Source: Camellia lanceoleosa
Taxonomy: Eukaryota > Streptophyta > Magnoliopsida > Ericales > Theaceae
Assembly (NCBI GenBank): GCA_025200525.1
Contig: CM045768.1
Span: 53,879,177 to 53,943,176 of the forward strand
Direction of reading: 5' to 3'
DNA length: 64,000 bases
Below, piece after piece: positions 54,582 through 64,000 of the stretch. The stretch's first letter is position 1, and each line of letters starts with the position of its first letter. Both the position numbers and the translations under genes were made by a program. A model generated the notes under the pieces. That model was not told where the DNA came from. It did not search any database and worked only from the letters and a program-made list of their open reading frames with translations.

Positions 54582-55763
54582 CTCTGTCACGACCCAAACC
54601 CGTCCCTGTAGGTTTAGCACCGCAACCGGCCAGTAATCCGTGGATTACCAAAGGCCTCAGAACAGATTAGCAAATAATAAGGGGCTACAGAAGCAATATA
54701 ACAAAATAAACAAGGTCCAATGAGCTGTGATAACGTACATGGGACAGAACATTTCAAAACTTACATATATATACATAACATGCCAGTCAAGATACCCAGT
54801 ATTTACAAAACTGTACATCCCAAGATCTGTCTGTACGAAACTTATACAACGACTAGCATGAGTACAAAAAACAGCCATGGTGTTAGGCTTAGTTCGGAAC
54901 CTCCTCGGGAGGCACAATAGTTGGTTGACAAAGCGAGCAGTATACGTCAACTCGTACACTGGTCAGTCTTGATCTCACCTACATATATAATATAAACTGT
55001 AAGCGAAAGCCCAGTGAATAACAATAGAGTAAAGGGTTTCAATGAATGAGTTCATACAGTTTCAGAAAACATAATTAGATTTGTATCAAATTCATCAATT
55101 GTCCAGATCATATACAGACAGAAATTATAAGTCATGTTCAATCATACATAGTCCATCCGTTAGAGCTAACTGATTACCTAAAAAGCATCTTAGATCATAC
55201 TTGTCAGTTCCATAGAGGAACCTCCGGCCGGGTGAGAATAACTTGTCAGTTCCATAAAGGAACCTCCGGACTGGGAACTTGCAAACTTGTCAATTCCAAT
55301 TAGGAACCTCCAGCCGGGCACAGATAGCTTGTCAGTTCCATGAAGGAACCTCTGGATCCGGGTAACAGAGAACAGATATCACATGATGCCAAGGATGTCA
55401 CAAAATACATATCAAAAATTGAACATATCATTTCGGAAAACATATCTTTTTTTATCACATAGAAAGTAGATACAGTTTGAACATAACTTTACTAAATTAT
55501 TAATCACAATTGATCTTGAATCAGACAGACGAAGCAGATAGGTCAAACAGGACGTGGCACGTGACCTACATAGCACATAACAGACACACACTTGAAACAC
55601 ACGTTCTAATTATACAAAACTTACGTCGTTGGTTCTTAGTGTGTTTCTACCCTTTAATCTTCACTATAGAGTCTTAAACATGGCCTAGGAATGCCTAAGA
55701 TGGAATGAGGATGCAAAGATGCCTTGGAAAACATTTTTCAAAATTTGCTGAAAACAGGGGTCT

Positions 55764-56080
55764 CGCTCGAGCGTAGCTTTCTTCGCTCGAGCGAGCTTGC
55801 CAAAACAGAGGGGTCGCTTGAGCGTAGACTCCTTCGCTCGAGCGGTCTGTAAAAATGCAAAAGCACTGGTTGTTGAAATTTTACGCTCGATGCACGCCCG
55901 ATGCTCGCTTGAGCGTAAGACACACCCTTTGCTCGAGCATAGGTCTCGTCGCTCGAGCGTGCGTCTATGTGCACTAAAAACCTGAGAGCTCGCAATTTAC
56001 GCTCGAGCCACCATTCCTTCGCTCGAGCGGAGCTCTGAACAAACGATGGTCGCTCGAGCGTGGAATCCTTCGCTCGAGCG
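55764..56080. repeat. Paired CGCTCGAGCG palindromes at 20-bp spacing (Tekay A LTR)
   Basis: Pairs start at 55764/55784, 55815/55835, 55930/55950, 56000/56020 and 56051/56071, all exactly 20 bp apart; a sixth looser pair is at 55884/55906. Seven copies are exact CGCTCGAGCG and the rest differ by one or two bases. Pairs are 46-70 bp from each other apart from the looser one. Confidence 0.93.
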
Positions 56081-56099
56081 AGGAAGCCAAATTCTGAAA

Positions 56100-57090
56100 T
56101 TTCCATATTTGCCTCCCAAGCTCAAACCAAGCATTCAACTACCCAAATCTCAACCTCTTGGGCCCATTTTCTAGAAAAACACTTTAAACTCATAATATAA
56201 CATGTTTTGAAGATCAATTTGAGAAATCAAAGCCCAAAAGTGAGTCAATTAAACACAATTTCAATAAATCTTCATGAACCAAGCTTAAACAAACATGCAA
56301 GAGTTCAATTGAATTTCAATGCTCCAAAACATGATCCAAAGCAAGATTAAACTCAAAATTAAGATGAATTGATGGGAGTAAAACCAAAATGTAAACTTGC
56401 ATGCAAGGTTTTCATGGAAATAAACTCTCAATTCAAGAATGTGAACATGCATGCATGAATTAATTAAGGTTCCTTGAATTCTAGCCCAATTAACCCATAA
56501 ATTCACCTATTTCATATGTAAACAAGTTCTAAATGGCTCAATGACAAAATCAAGGGATTGAGTTCTTACCTAAACACCTTAATTAAGCTCTACTAAGCAA
56601 AATTCTTGAGCTACTCAACAATTCTTCAAAATCTCCCCAACTCTCTAAGGAATTTTGTTGGAATCAAATGTTCTCCTATCTCTAGCTCTAACCCACGGTT
56701 TTGGTCTCTCAAAAGATGATGAAGTGGTGTGAAATAAGTCCCAAACAAGATGAAACAAGTAGCCCACTCACAATGGCAAAAGGGTAATACCTAAGTTCAA
56801 TTAGTTTAACATTATTTAATCTGATTTAAACATTTCAAATCGAATTTAAATTAAATCTACCATAAAATCACATAAAATCTAACTAGTCTAAAACACTAAT
56901 CAATTTCGGAATCGGGCGCCGATAAGGCTTTCAATTCGCAGTTTAAAGTCGTAACATGAACAGATCATTTTACACCGAACCGATAGAAGCACATAAATAA
57001 TGCAATACATGTGCAAATTAATCTTAGATTCCTTCTAAATTACTGTTAGGCATAATTACTCATGAATTAGCATTAATCGGAGGTCGGGGT
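56100..57090. other. Non-coding part of Tekay A LTR
   Basis: AT-rich U3-side sequence without coding signal. ATGCATGC words recur near 56400-56455. Confidence 0.5.
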
Positions 57091-58559
57091 TATTACAACT
57101 AGTGTGAAAACCTTTGGTGACCGCAAGCAACCTGCCCGGAGGGGCCGATCCAGCGGCAAGCGGGTTACTACTCTGACGAGCAAAAATTTGGTGGAGGTTT
57201 TAGTCCAAGCTGCTGTATGTGACAATACCAATTACCATAGGTAGCCAGGTATTTCTAATCCGCCTAATTGTATTGTTGATGATTATTTATCCCAAGTCCC
57301 TAGCACTTTTCCTGAGCTGGGTAATGAGTAGACTGAACGGGCTATGGTGGCGAGCCCTAAGGCGCCACAAGATCAATGTTAATTGTTAGCTAGAATTGTC
57401 AGGGGATGGGGCGACCCCTGACAATCCAGATCCTCCGAGGGTTATGCCAAACCCATCACCCTGCTATAGTTTTTCTTATGGAAACTGTCACGACCCAAAC
57501 CCGCCCCTATGGGTTTAATCAGAATCGCCGATGTCGAGATTATCAAGGCACCTAACGATAGAACAGTAAAACATAGTACAGGGGCATGGCGGAAGCCAAT
57601 ACAGTAATAAAACAATGTCCAATGAGCTGTGACAGTCTGTATGCCAAAAGACTTTTCATACATTTGTACAAGCAGTGACAAAACAGTATGTACATTATAT
57701 ACAACCATTCAGAGCAGGGACTAAAACCCTATTAACACAGTACAGTACAGTCTATACAGTATTACAAAACGGTACAGAGACAGATGGGGAAAAAAAAACA
57801 CCCCTAAGCCATAGCTTGGCAGGCTCGAAACCTCGTAGTGAGGCACAGTGGTTGGCTTGACAAAATTGGAGTTTACCCCGACGCTTCTAGCATTGGTCCG
57901 GTGCCTGTACACCTACATATATATATAAGCAATGAGCTAAAGCCCAGTGAATAACATAATGCGTAAAGAGGTTTAGAATGAATGTCCTTACAGTAGTGAA
58001 AACAGTTCATTTCAATCAGTATATCAGTTGTTCGATCTGATGCAATCATATGTGGTACATCCATTAGTATAACGATGTGATGGGTCTTAAAAGATCGAAC
58101 GATAAATGATGGCCATCAATCGATGCGATAGTGGTTCCAACGAGGAACCAAGCGAGATCTCTATGTGATAATGATCGATGCTTGTTGCTAAGGATGCCAC
58201 TGTCTGATTCGTAATATAGGACATACATTTATTCGATTAATAATATCGGTTTAAGCGATGCGATTCGAGATTCTAAAGATAATCATTTTGAACATATCTT
58301 TACGATTGTTACTCACGAGTTACGGCTCTGATAGCTAAGCGCGTCCCCGATCACCAACCCTACACAGTACACAGGTTGAACACACACTAAGCTATACAGT
58401 TGGAAAAGATGATAACTTAGTCCCTAATTTGCCTCGGTGTGTTCTACATCTATATCCTCAATAAGATGCCTTAAATATGCCCTAGGAATGTCTAGGATGG
58501 AAAGAGGATGTAAAGATGCACTTAGAAAATATTTTCAGAATTTTTAGTGAAAGCAGTCT

Positions 58560-58826
58560 CGCTCGGCCTTGAGTTTCCCTTTCGAGCGGACATGTAGACA
58601 ACGGTTCCCGCTCCAGCGTCACCTCCCACGCTCGAGCGGACATGCAAACACTCAAAAGTGCTGGATGCTCAAAAATCAGGCTCGATTGGGCGCTCGATAG
58701 CCGCTTAAGCGCAAGACACAAGGCCCCGCTCGAGCGCCAATTACCCCGCTCGAGCGGAGTGCAAAACAGTGCAAAGTACTGGATGCTCAAATTCCCCGCT
58801 CGAGCACCACTTTCCCCGCTCGAGCG
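58560..58826. repeat. Paired CGCTCGAGCG palindromes at 20-bp spacing (Tekay B LTR)
   Basis: Pairs start at 58609/58629, 58727/58747 and 58797/58817 (each 20 bp), with a degenerate pair at 58560/58579. The spacers differ from those of Tekay A (CCAATTACCC, CCACTTTCCC), so the spacing is conserved beyond the spacer sequence. Confidence 0.92.
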
Positions 58827-58829
58827 GGA

Positions 58830-59870
58830 GTGCAAAATCTGGAAAACCCAGATTGCACCTTCAAGCCAAAAACCAAGTTTGAATGCACTAACTTCGATCC
58901 TCTTGGGCCAAATTTCAGAAAAACATTTGTAAACACATAGAATAACATGATTCAAAGATCAATTTGATAAATCAAAGCCTAAGGGGGTTTCAATTAAATC
59001 CAATTTCAACCCAAATTTCATGAATATGATTCAAACATGACATGCATGAGTTTTAAATCAATTCAAAACTTCAATACATGCTCTAATGAGCCAAATCATT
59101 CAAAAACAAAATGAAATCATGGTCCTAAACATTAACATGAACATGCATGCAACATTTATCCATGAAATCAACTTAAAACTCAACAATACCAACATGCATG
59201 CATGGAATGAGCTCCAATTCCACATTATTAGACCAAATCTTGACTTAGCTCACCAATTGACATGAACAATGCAAGAACAATCTTAAATACAAGTTTAAGA
59301 AGGTGGATGTTCTGCATTATGTCTTGTGATTCAAGCCTAGAAGCTCAATTATGAACTCAACCTCCAATTTCTTTAAGTCTCCAAGCAAAACACAAGATGA
59401 ACTCAATTCCCTCAATCTCTCTCTCTCTTGGTCGGCAATAACAAAGAAAGGAGCTGATGAAATGTTTGGTATGGAGTGTACTAAGGCTCAACAACGGTCC
59501 ATGTAGTGGGCCACTAGTGTGGCAAAAAGGTAAATAAGTGCAACAATGCAATTTAAACCATTTTAATCTAATTTAATAATACCAAATCACTTTTTCAATA
59601 AATATACCAGAAAATCACATAAATTCTTATCATCCTAAATCATCAATCAATTTCCGACTCGGCCGCCGATAAGGCTTTCAATTGACAGTTTAAACATAAA
59701 AAACTGAATAGATAATCAAACAGTCAAACAGATAAGAATGCATTTAAACTAACATATACTCAATCAATCAGTTTTAGATTTGATCGATCGATTCGATATT
59801 TCGTTACTTGATTTATCAATCATAATCGATCTCGGTTTAACGATGTCGTAGTCGTTCGATGATGGTGAGG
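58830..59870. other. Non-coding part of Tekay B LTR
   Basis: AT-rich LTR body with CATGCATGC words (about 59145, 59190). No coding signal. Confidence 0.5.
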
Positions 59871-59901
59871 GTTATTACAATCTCCCCTCCTTAAAAAGAG
59901 T

Positions 59902-60139
59902 TTAGTCCTCTAAACTCGAGTTACTTTCATTCTGGAAGAAAATAGGGTTCAGTGGAAACAGTTTAAGATATCTTTTAGCCATGTCGTCTTCCCTTTCCCA
60001 AGTGGCATACGCACCACCATGGTTTTGCCAGTCAACTTTTACTAATGGGATCTCTTTGTTTCTCAACTTCTTGATCCGTCTATTCACAATCTGTATAGGC
60101 CGTTCCTCATAAGTGTAGTCATCACTTAGCACTACACGG
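59902..60139 (-). pseudogene. Tekay B integrase C-terminal/chromodomain-like end
   Basis: Minus-strand HRVVLSDDYTYEERPIQIVN, RRIKKLRNKEIPLVKVDWQN and HGGAYATWEREDDMAKRYLK match the Tekay A pol end but without its two stops. The upstream part of pol is removed by the giant LTR at 60140. Confidence 0.88.
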
Positions 60140-61381
60140 TGTAGCACGTCCGCGAGGGACCTCGCTACAGTTCGGACTCAATTTGTGTCGCGGTTCTAAA
60201 TCTGAACCAAAGAGTCCAAATCCGGCAAATCGTTTGAGAAAATAGATTTTGAAAATTAGTGCCAAACATGGACTGCTTTGCCAGATTACAGAGTCGCCAC
60301 CTAAATATTTAAAATGGGAAATTTAGGAAACCCTGACTCGGTCAAGGCATGTCAATCATCACCAAAGTGGTCTTGGCTCAAGGAGCTTGGGTACGATCGG
60401 GAAGGTCACTATGAGCACCCCTTTCGCCGGTCAAGACCGGCCTCTACTAACGTGATATCCGTTTTGAAAACATTACATGCTCTTATTCCAATTATTAACC
60501 TAGAATTACTATGTGATCGCACAACACAAAAGTATAGACTAGATTGCCTAACTTGAAATAAACATTGCATATCCGTTTTGTCTCGAAAAAGCGTTAGATT
60601 TTGCTACTGCAAGTAGGCTAAAATACGGATTTCAACGAGTTGTTCCAACTCGAGCAATCAACCTCCACCCACGAGCATTCAAAGCGGTTTATCACATAAG
60701 CACTTAGCGCATGGTAGACATCTTGTCATGTTAACATTCACGCATGCGACATGCTAAAGCATAAAACTTACATTGTACTCGTGCCAAAACAAGAAACCGT
60801 TAGCAACACATGCATGACCTAGTTTATGTTAAGTGACTAATGCATCGCATACGGAATGTAATCTAGACAGGCTCGGCTATCCTAAGCATGGCATGAAATG
60901 CAACAACTATCACGTATTCAATTTGGAATTGAAAGTACGATGCGATTTGTATGATGTGCGAGCGATGTATGTAAACAAATGCATGGATGCGCATGCATTG
61001 CATAAGGTATGCTAACATAAGTATGCCCTAATCTACCATTTGTAGCGGGTAAATAAAAGGGTAGAAAGAAATGGGGTTGGAAGACATACACTCACACACA
61101 CTTATTACAAATTTGCTCGCTCGGAGGACGAAAGAATATACAAAACCGAATAACTAATTAACTACAAAAACTAATTAATTATAACAAATTAACTAAATTA
61201 ATTAAATAAATAATTAATCTAATTAAACAATAAATGCCTCGGGAAGAGGACTCAAATCGTCGCAGCCGGGACTTCGCTTCGGAATCGCCTTGTCATGCAA
61301 GTGTGCCTCTGTTTTCCCTGCTACCCTCCTCTGAAGGCTGCCAAAGTCTCAGAAACACTTCCTTGGGCACTGGAGATCATC

Positions 61382-61490
61382 ACCGGCTGGAGTAGAACAC
61401 CACTGGCTAAAGGATGTGGCCACCGGCACTGAATAAAGCTATCGGCTGCCAATTTACTGCCGGTCGGCACTAAAAAGTGCCGGTCGACAC
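61382..61490. repeat. Phased CCGGC-type motifs, giant LTR copy 2, block 1
   Basis: ACCGGCT, ACTGGCT, ACCGGCA, ATCGGCT, GTCGGCA and GTCGACA start at 61382, 61402, 61422, 61441, 61463 and 61483. Steps are 20, 20, 19, 22 and 20 bp. Confidence 0.8.
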
Positions 61491-63511
61491 AAAATGCCTG
61501 CAAAACCTGCAACTCACAGCAGCAGAGGGCAACAACTTGCATGGCAATGTAATTCAAAGCATGTATGCACTAAACACAATCCTTATCATGTTGGTGACTC
61601 AAAGGAAGGTGTGCCTTGGTTCTCGGACCACCAATCACGCATTTCCATGCATGATGGCCCAAGGATCAAGAATGCAACTTTGATTTCAAATGCATGCAAT
61701 GCAAACAAGCAAACAAGGGTGTTAAACCTCTATCATGACTTGGTCAAGAGGCCTAACATGCATGCCAATGTGATGCACTCCTAGACATGGCAACTAGCAT
61801 GCAATATGGCAATACAATGCAAACCTAAGTAAGCACACAAGGCAAGCATGCAAACCACATGGAGGATGGGCTTAGGCATGATCTAGGCAGCTCCAAAAGG
61901 GCCCAAAATCAGTGGCCAAATGCTAAGTTATGGGGACCAAACACATATGCACACACACATGTTAAGGTGCCAACACTTAAGCAAAACAAACAACATTCAA
62001 GCACACTTGAAATGAGTTGAGCATGGACAATTGACATGCATATAAAGCTCTGAAAATCGCACAAAACATGGTGCCAAATCATGCAACAAAGCAAGCCAAG
62101 TATGCAACAATAGGTCCAAATACTTGAAGCAAGCCATGGAGGCTTATACTAAGGTCAAGTCCACCAAGCCTCACAAGGCCAAGGGGACTCAAAATATGTC
62201 ACAAGCAGACTTAAACAAAGCCTGAGGAGCACCTAGATGGCATCTAAGAGATCCAAGCACAAAGGCACGCAATCATGACCAAAACATTGAGCATTTAACA
62301 CATGCTTTTAAAGCATTAAAGAAGCCACTAAGGCAAGCATATAAGCACATCATAAGGTCTGAAATAGCATGCTAGGGGGTTCCAAACCACCAAAAACAAT
62401 GCAAGCAAGACATGCTACATATTCATGCTCTTAAGGCCAACAAGCCAAATGCAAAGAGGCTACAATATACATGCTAAGATTGACCAAAATGACCATGGAC
62501 AGAGCTAAAGCATGTCAAAATAAGCATACAAGCATCATGGATCTAGGCCTAAAACATGCTAGAAAGAAGGCATACAAACCTAGAGCAAGTTAAGGCAATA
62601 CAAGGCATTACAAAGCAACCATGCAAAACATGCAAGGAATGCTAAAGCCAACTTAAAATCATGCTATAATATGACAATATAAGTATGAAAAATAAGTCAA
62701 ACATGCTCAACACACACTCAAGCATGAAGCTCCATAAGGAAGCAAAACTTGCCCTTTTCAAGGACATCAAGGAGAGGGGGTGGCCCTCTCCTTCTTGAGA
62801 CTCTAAGGCATGCTCTTCACCACTGAAATCCCTCAAGATTTCAGTGGTGAAAGATCTAACAAAGTCTCTGATCTCCCACAAAATAGCACAAAAAGTGGCC
62901 TTTTCAAGGCCTAAGGGTGGTCAAACTTGCTCAAAACACAAAACACTCTTAATGAACAATAAAGAGGCTTAAAAAATAGAACTTTTATGTGTTATATACT
63001 AAGCACAAAAACAGTTCTAAACTAGGTAAAAATAAGGTACAAAAATGGGGTAAAAAGAGAGTTAGTGTCTCACCCTTGTTGACCTCTTTGACAAAGATGT
63101 AGTTGATGCTTCCTTAGGCTCAAAATCTGTCAAAAACTTCAAAAACCAGCCCTTAGAACCTCAGTTGCAAGGAGAAGGTGAAACACTAGGTGTTTGTGTG
63201 CAATAGTAAGGCACAAAACACCTAGACACACAAGAGAATGATAGAGATAGAAGGTGTATGCAACTCAAACCCTAGGAAAACCAGAGCTTCTCTCTCTCTT
63301 TTTCTCTCTAACTCTCTAAATTTGCTAACCCTTGAGCCAAGAGAAGAGAGCTTCTCCTTATAGGCAACAAAGACTTACAAACTAAGTCATCCAAGGGCTC
63401 ATCCCTCCATACACGTGTATGGAAGGGAAACAAACTAAGCAATTTGTCTAAAAATATCTCATAAAGCATTGTAAAAGCGTTCAGGGCAAAATGGTCATTT
63501 TGCCATAAAGA

Positions 63512-63600
63512 GTGCCAACCGGCACAAAATAGTGCCGATCGGCACAATATAGTGCCGATGGCAACACCAGCCAGCCGGTGGTCTCTAGCCACAGCCGGTG
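63512..63600. repeat. Phased CCGGC-type motifs, giant LTR copy 2, block 2
   Basis: GTGCCAACCGGCAC, GTGCCGATCGGCAC and GTGCCGATGGCAAC start at 63512, 63532 and 63552. AGCCGGTGG follows at 63573 and 63593. Steps are 20, 20, 21 and 20 bp. The first two are near-perfect or perfect palindromes. Confidence 0.85.
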
Positions 63601-63815
63601 GTATGTGGGGATGCCTCAGAAGGCATTCCCTGCCCCTCAAAGGCAAAACACAAGTGTTTGGTGCCAAACCAGACACAAAACAGTCAAGTTCGGGGTCTGA
63701 GGCAAAGCGTGGCAAGAACTCCGGGAACTCCAAACCAACACAAACATGGATAATCACCGACTGTTCAAGCGGTGACGTCCAAGTCTTGAGGGCCGTCAAA
63801 AATGGGGTGTCTCTG

Positions 63816-64000
63816 ATTGCCCTCTTTGTGAACTTCGGAAGTCATAACGATGGCGGAGTGAATGTCAAAGCCGAGCGACCCATTTTGACAAGGCCGAAGA
63901 CTTGGACAAACGTGCAAGACAAAGCAAGGTATGCGCCCGTAGGCAGGGGCAAAATGCAAGACGATGCAAGAAGCCGAGCATAACTTATGATCATACAAAG
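63816..64000 (-). other. Probable internal 3' end of the giant-LTR element
   Basis: Sequence just outside the giant LTR start, with a polypurine-like AAAGAGGGCAAT at its edge. No recognised coding; cut by the window end. Confidence 0.4.

Larger units (their letters stand above)
54585..57097 (-). repeat. Tekay A 5' LTR (2513 bp)
   Basis: Full-length LTR. It holds direct repeats of the type CTTGTCAGTTCCATNNAGGAACCTCCGG, four times at 55200-55360, and the phased palindrome cluster at 55764-56080. The 3' LTR keeps two of the GGAACCTCC repeats but lacks the palindrome cluster. Confidence 0.93.
49071..57102 (-). mobile_element. Tekay A: chromovirus Ty3/Gypsy element, 8.0 kb, TSD ACTAG
   Basis: LTRs at 49076-49866 (791 bp) and 54585-57097 (2513 bp) share both ends (minus-strand TGTAATAACCCC ... 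GTGACA). They are flanked by ACTAG at 49071-49075 and 57098-57102. Minus-strand order is 5' LTR, tRNA-Met primer site, gag/protease, RT, RNase H, integrase with chromodomain-like tail, polypurine tract and 3' LTR. This is the Tekay/Del pattern. Stops break pol. Confidence 0.95.
47480..57485 (+). mobile_element. Second L1 LINE (5' part), split by Tekay A and cut by Tekay B
   Basis: Coding at 47599-49070 is ORF1. After Tekay A (49076-57097) the same LINE resumes at 57103-57485, reaching the start of the endonuclease (degenerate W-N-C-R-G region; F-L-M-E motif at about 57474). There Tekay B interrupts it. The rest is outside the window or lost. The pre-insertion site of Tekay A is ACTAG. Confidence 0.82.
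57486..60139 (-). mobile_element. Tekay B: second chromovirus, 3' LTR plus pol end
   Basis: The LTR at 57486-59879 (2394 bp) has the same ends as Tekay A (TGTCACGACCCAAACCCG on plus; GTTATTACA at the inner edge). It is followed by a polypurine tract (59880-59893) and the end of pol. It is inserted in LINE-2. The giant LTR copy 2 interrupts its pol at 60140, so the remainder is beyond the window. Confidence 0.9.
60140..63815 (-). mobile_element. Giant LTR-like repeat, copy 2, opposite strand
   Basis: On the minus strand it starts AGACACCCCATTTTTGACGG (about 63813) and ends GGACGTGCTACA (60140). It follows copy 1 in order: TATA region near 63355, CATGC-rich middle, the ATTTAGGTGACTC-type segment and GAGTCCGAACTGTAG near the end. 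A purine-rich AAAGAGGGCAATC lies just outside its start, as expected if 63816 onward is the internal region of an LTR element. Inserted in Tekay B pol; CACGG at 60135-60139 would be its 5-bp flank. Confidence 0.7.

Noticed and set aside
58482..58955. 157-codon minus-strand frame with LERE/ARA repeats (also 55738-56106)
   Set aside because: The apparent protein repeats are translations of the CGCTCGAGCG palindromes in the Tekay LTRs. The DNA-level spacing, not a protein, is what is conserved.
60314..61015. Small plus-strand frames in giant LTR copy 2
   Set aside because: Antisense to the repeat, not conserved in copy 1, no recognised domain.
63308..63983. Longest frames (163 and 143 codons) at the window's right end
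   Set aside because: Both cross the phased-motif block and the LTR border at about 63815. The two strands are open together, which is typical of chance frames in GC-richer DNA.

Overview
The window is nuclear DNA from a dicot-like land plant and is almost entirely transposon-derived. The evidence is AT-rich intergenic sequence, plant-type Tat and Tekay Ty3/Gypsy elements, plant L1 LINEs with DUF4283-type ORF1, MITEs, and intron-bearing fragments of plant housekeeping genes. I see no intact host gene, no rRNA or tRNA gene and no CRISPR array. The species cannot be named from the sequence.

Layout. (1) 261-14688, minus strand: Helitron-like termini (5' TCTATATAATAAAG at 14688; 3' hairpin plus CTAG at 261) enclose an intron-containing GAPDH gene fragment (568-1310). 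A Tat-lineage LTR retrotransposon, here 'RT-1', sits inside (1807-13570). (2) 14689-19291: a solo LTR of the RT-1 family (15124-15797, TSD ATGTT) and three unrelated host-gene fragments: an LBD transcription-factor exon, a TTM/uridine-kinase-like exon, and the first exon of a GOS12-like SNARE. (3) 19297-30140, minus strand: a second Tat element, 'RT-2', with TSD AAGGT. (4) 30146-31664: a tandem duplication, a Tourist-like MITE and a foldback element. (5) 31681-37981, plus strand: a nearly full-length but mutated L1 LINE with a 16-bp TSD. (6) 37998-40269: AT-rich DNA with a foldback and a MITE. (7) 40270-45092: a 4.8-kb LTR-like repeat ('giant LTR'). (8) 46147-46685: a solo LTR of the RT-2 family (TSD CCATT). 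(9) about 47480 to 57485: a second L1 LINE, split by a Tekay chromovirus ('Tekay A', 49076-57097, TSD ACTAG) and then truncated by a second Tekay ('Tekay B', from 57486). Tekay B is itself interrupted at 60140 by an opposite-strand copy of the giant LTR that runs to about 63815.

How the parts work together. Both Tat elements carry the sense gag-pol set (gag, protease, RT, degenerate RNase H, second archaeal-type RNase H, integrase) on the minus strand. Both also carry an antisense, intron-containing gene on the plus strand between pol and the 3' LTR. It encodes a Transposase_28/'putative gypsy type' domain and then a long coiled coil. A 62-63 bp tandem array sits beside each antisense gene. 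All the elements are damaged by stops or frameshifts; the antisense coiled-coil exons are among the better preserved parts.

The least explained signal is in two unrelated LTR types. The Tekay LTRs hold pairs of the palindrome CGCTCGAGCG, almost all placed exactly 20 bp apart. The giant LTR holds runs of CCGGC-type motifs also stepped by about 20 bp. All counts were made by eye.
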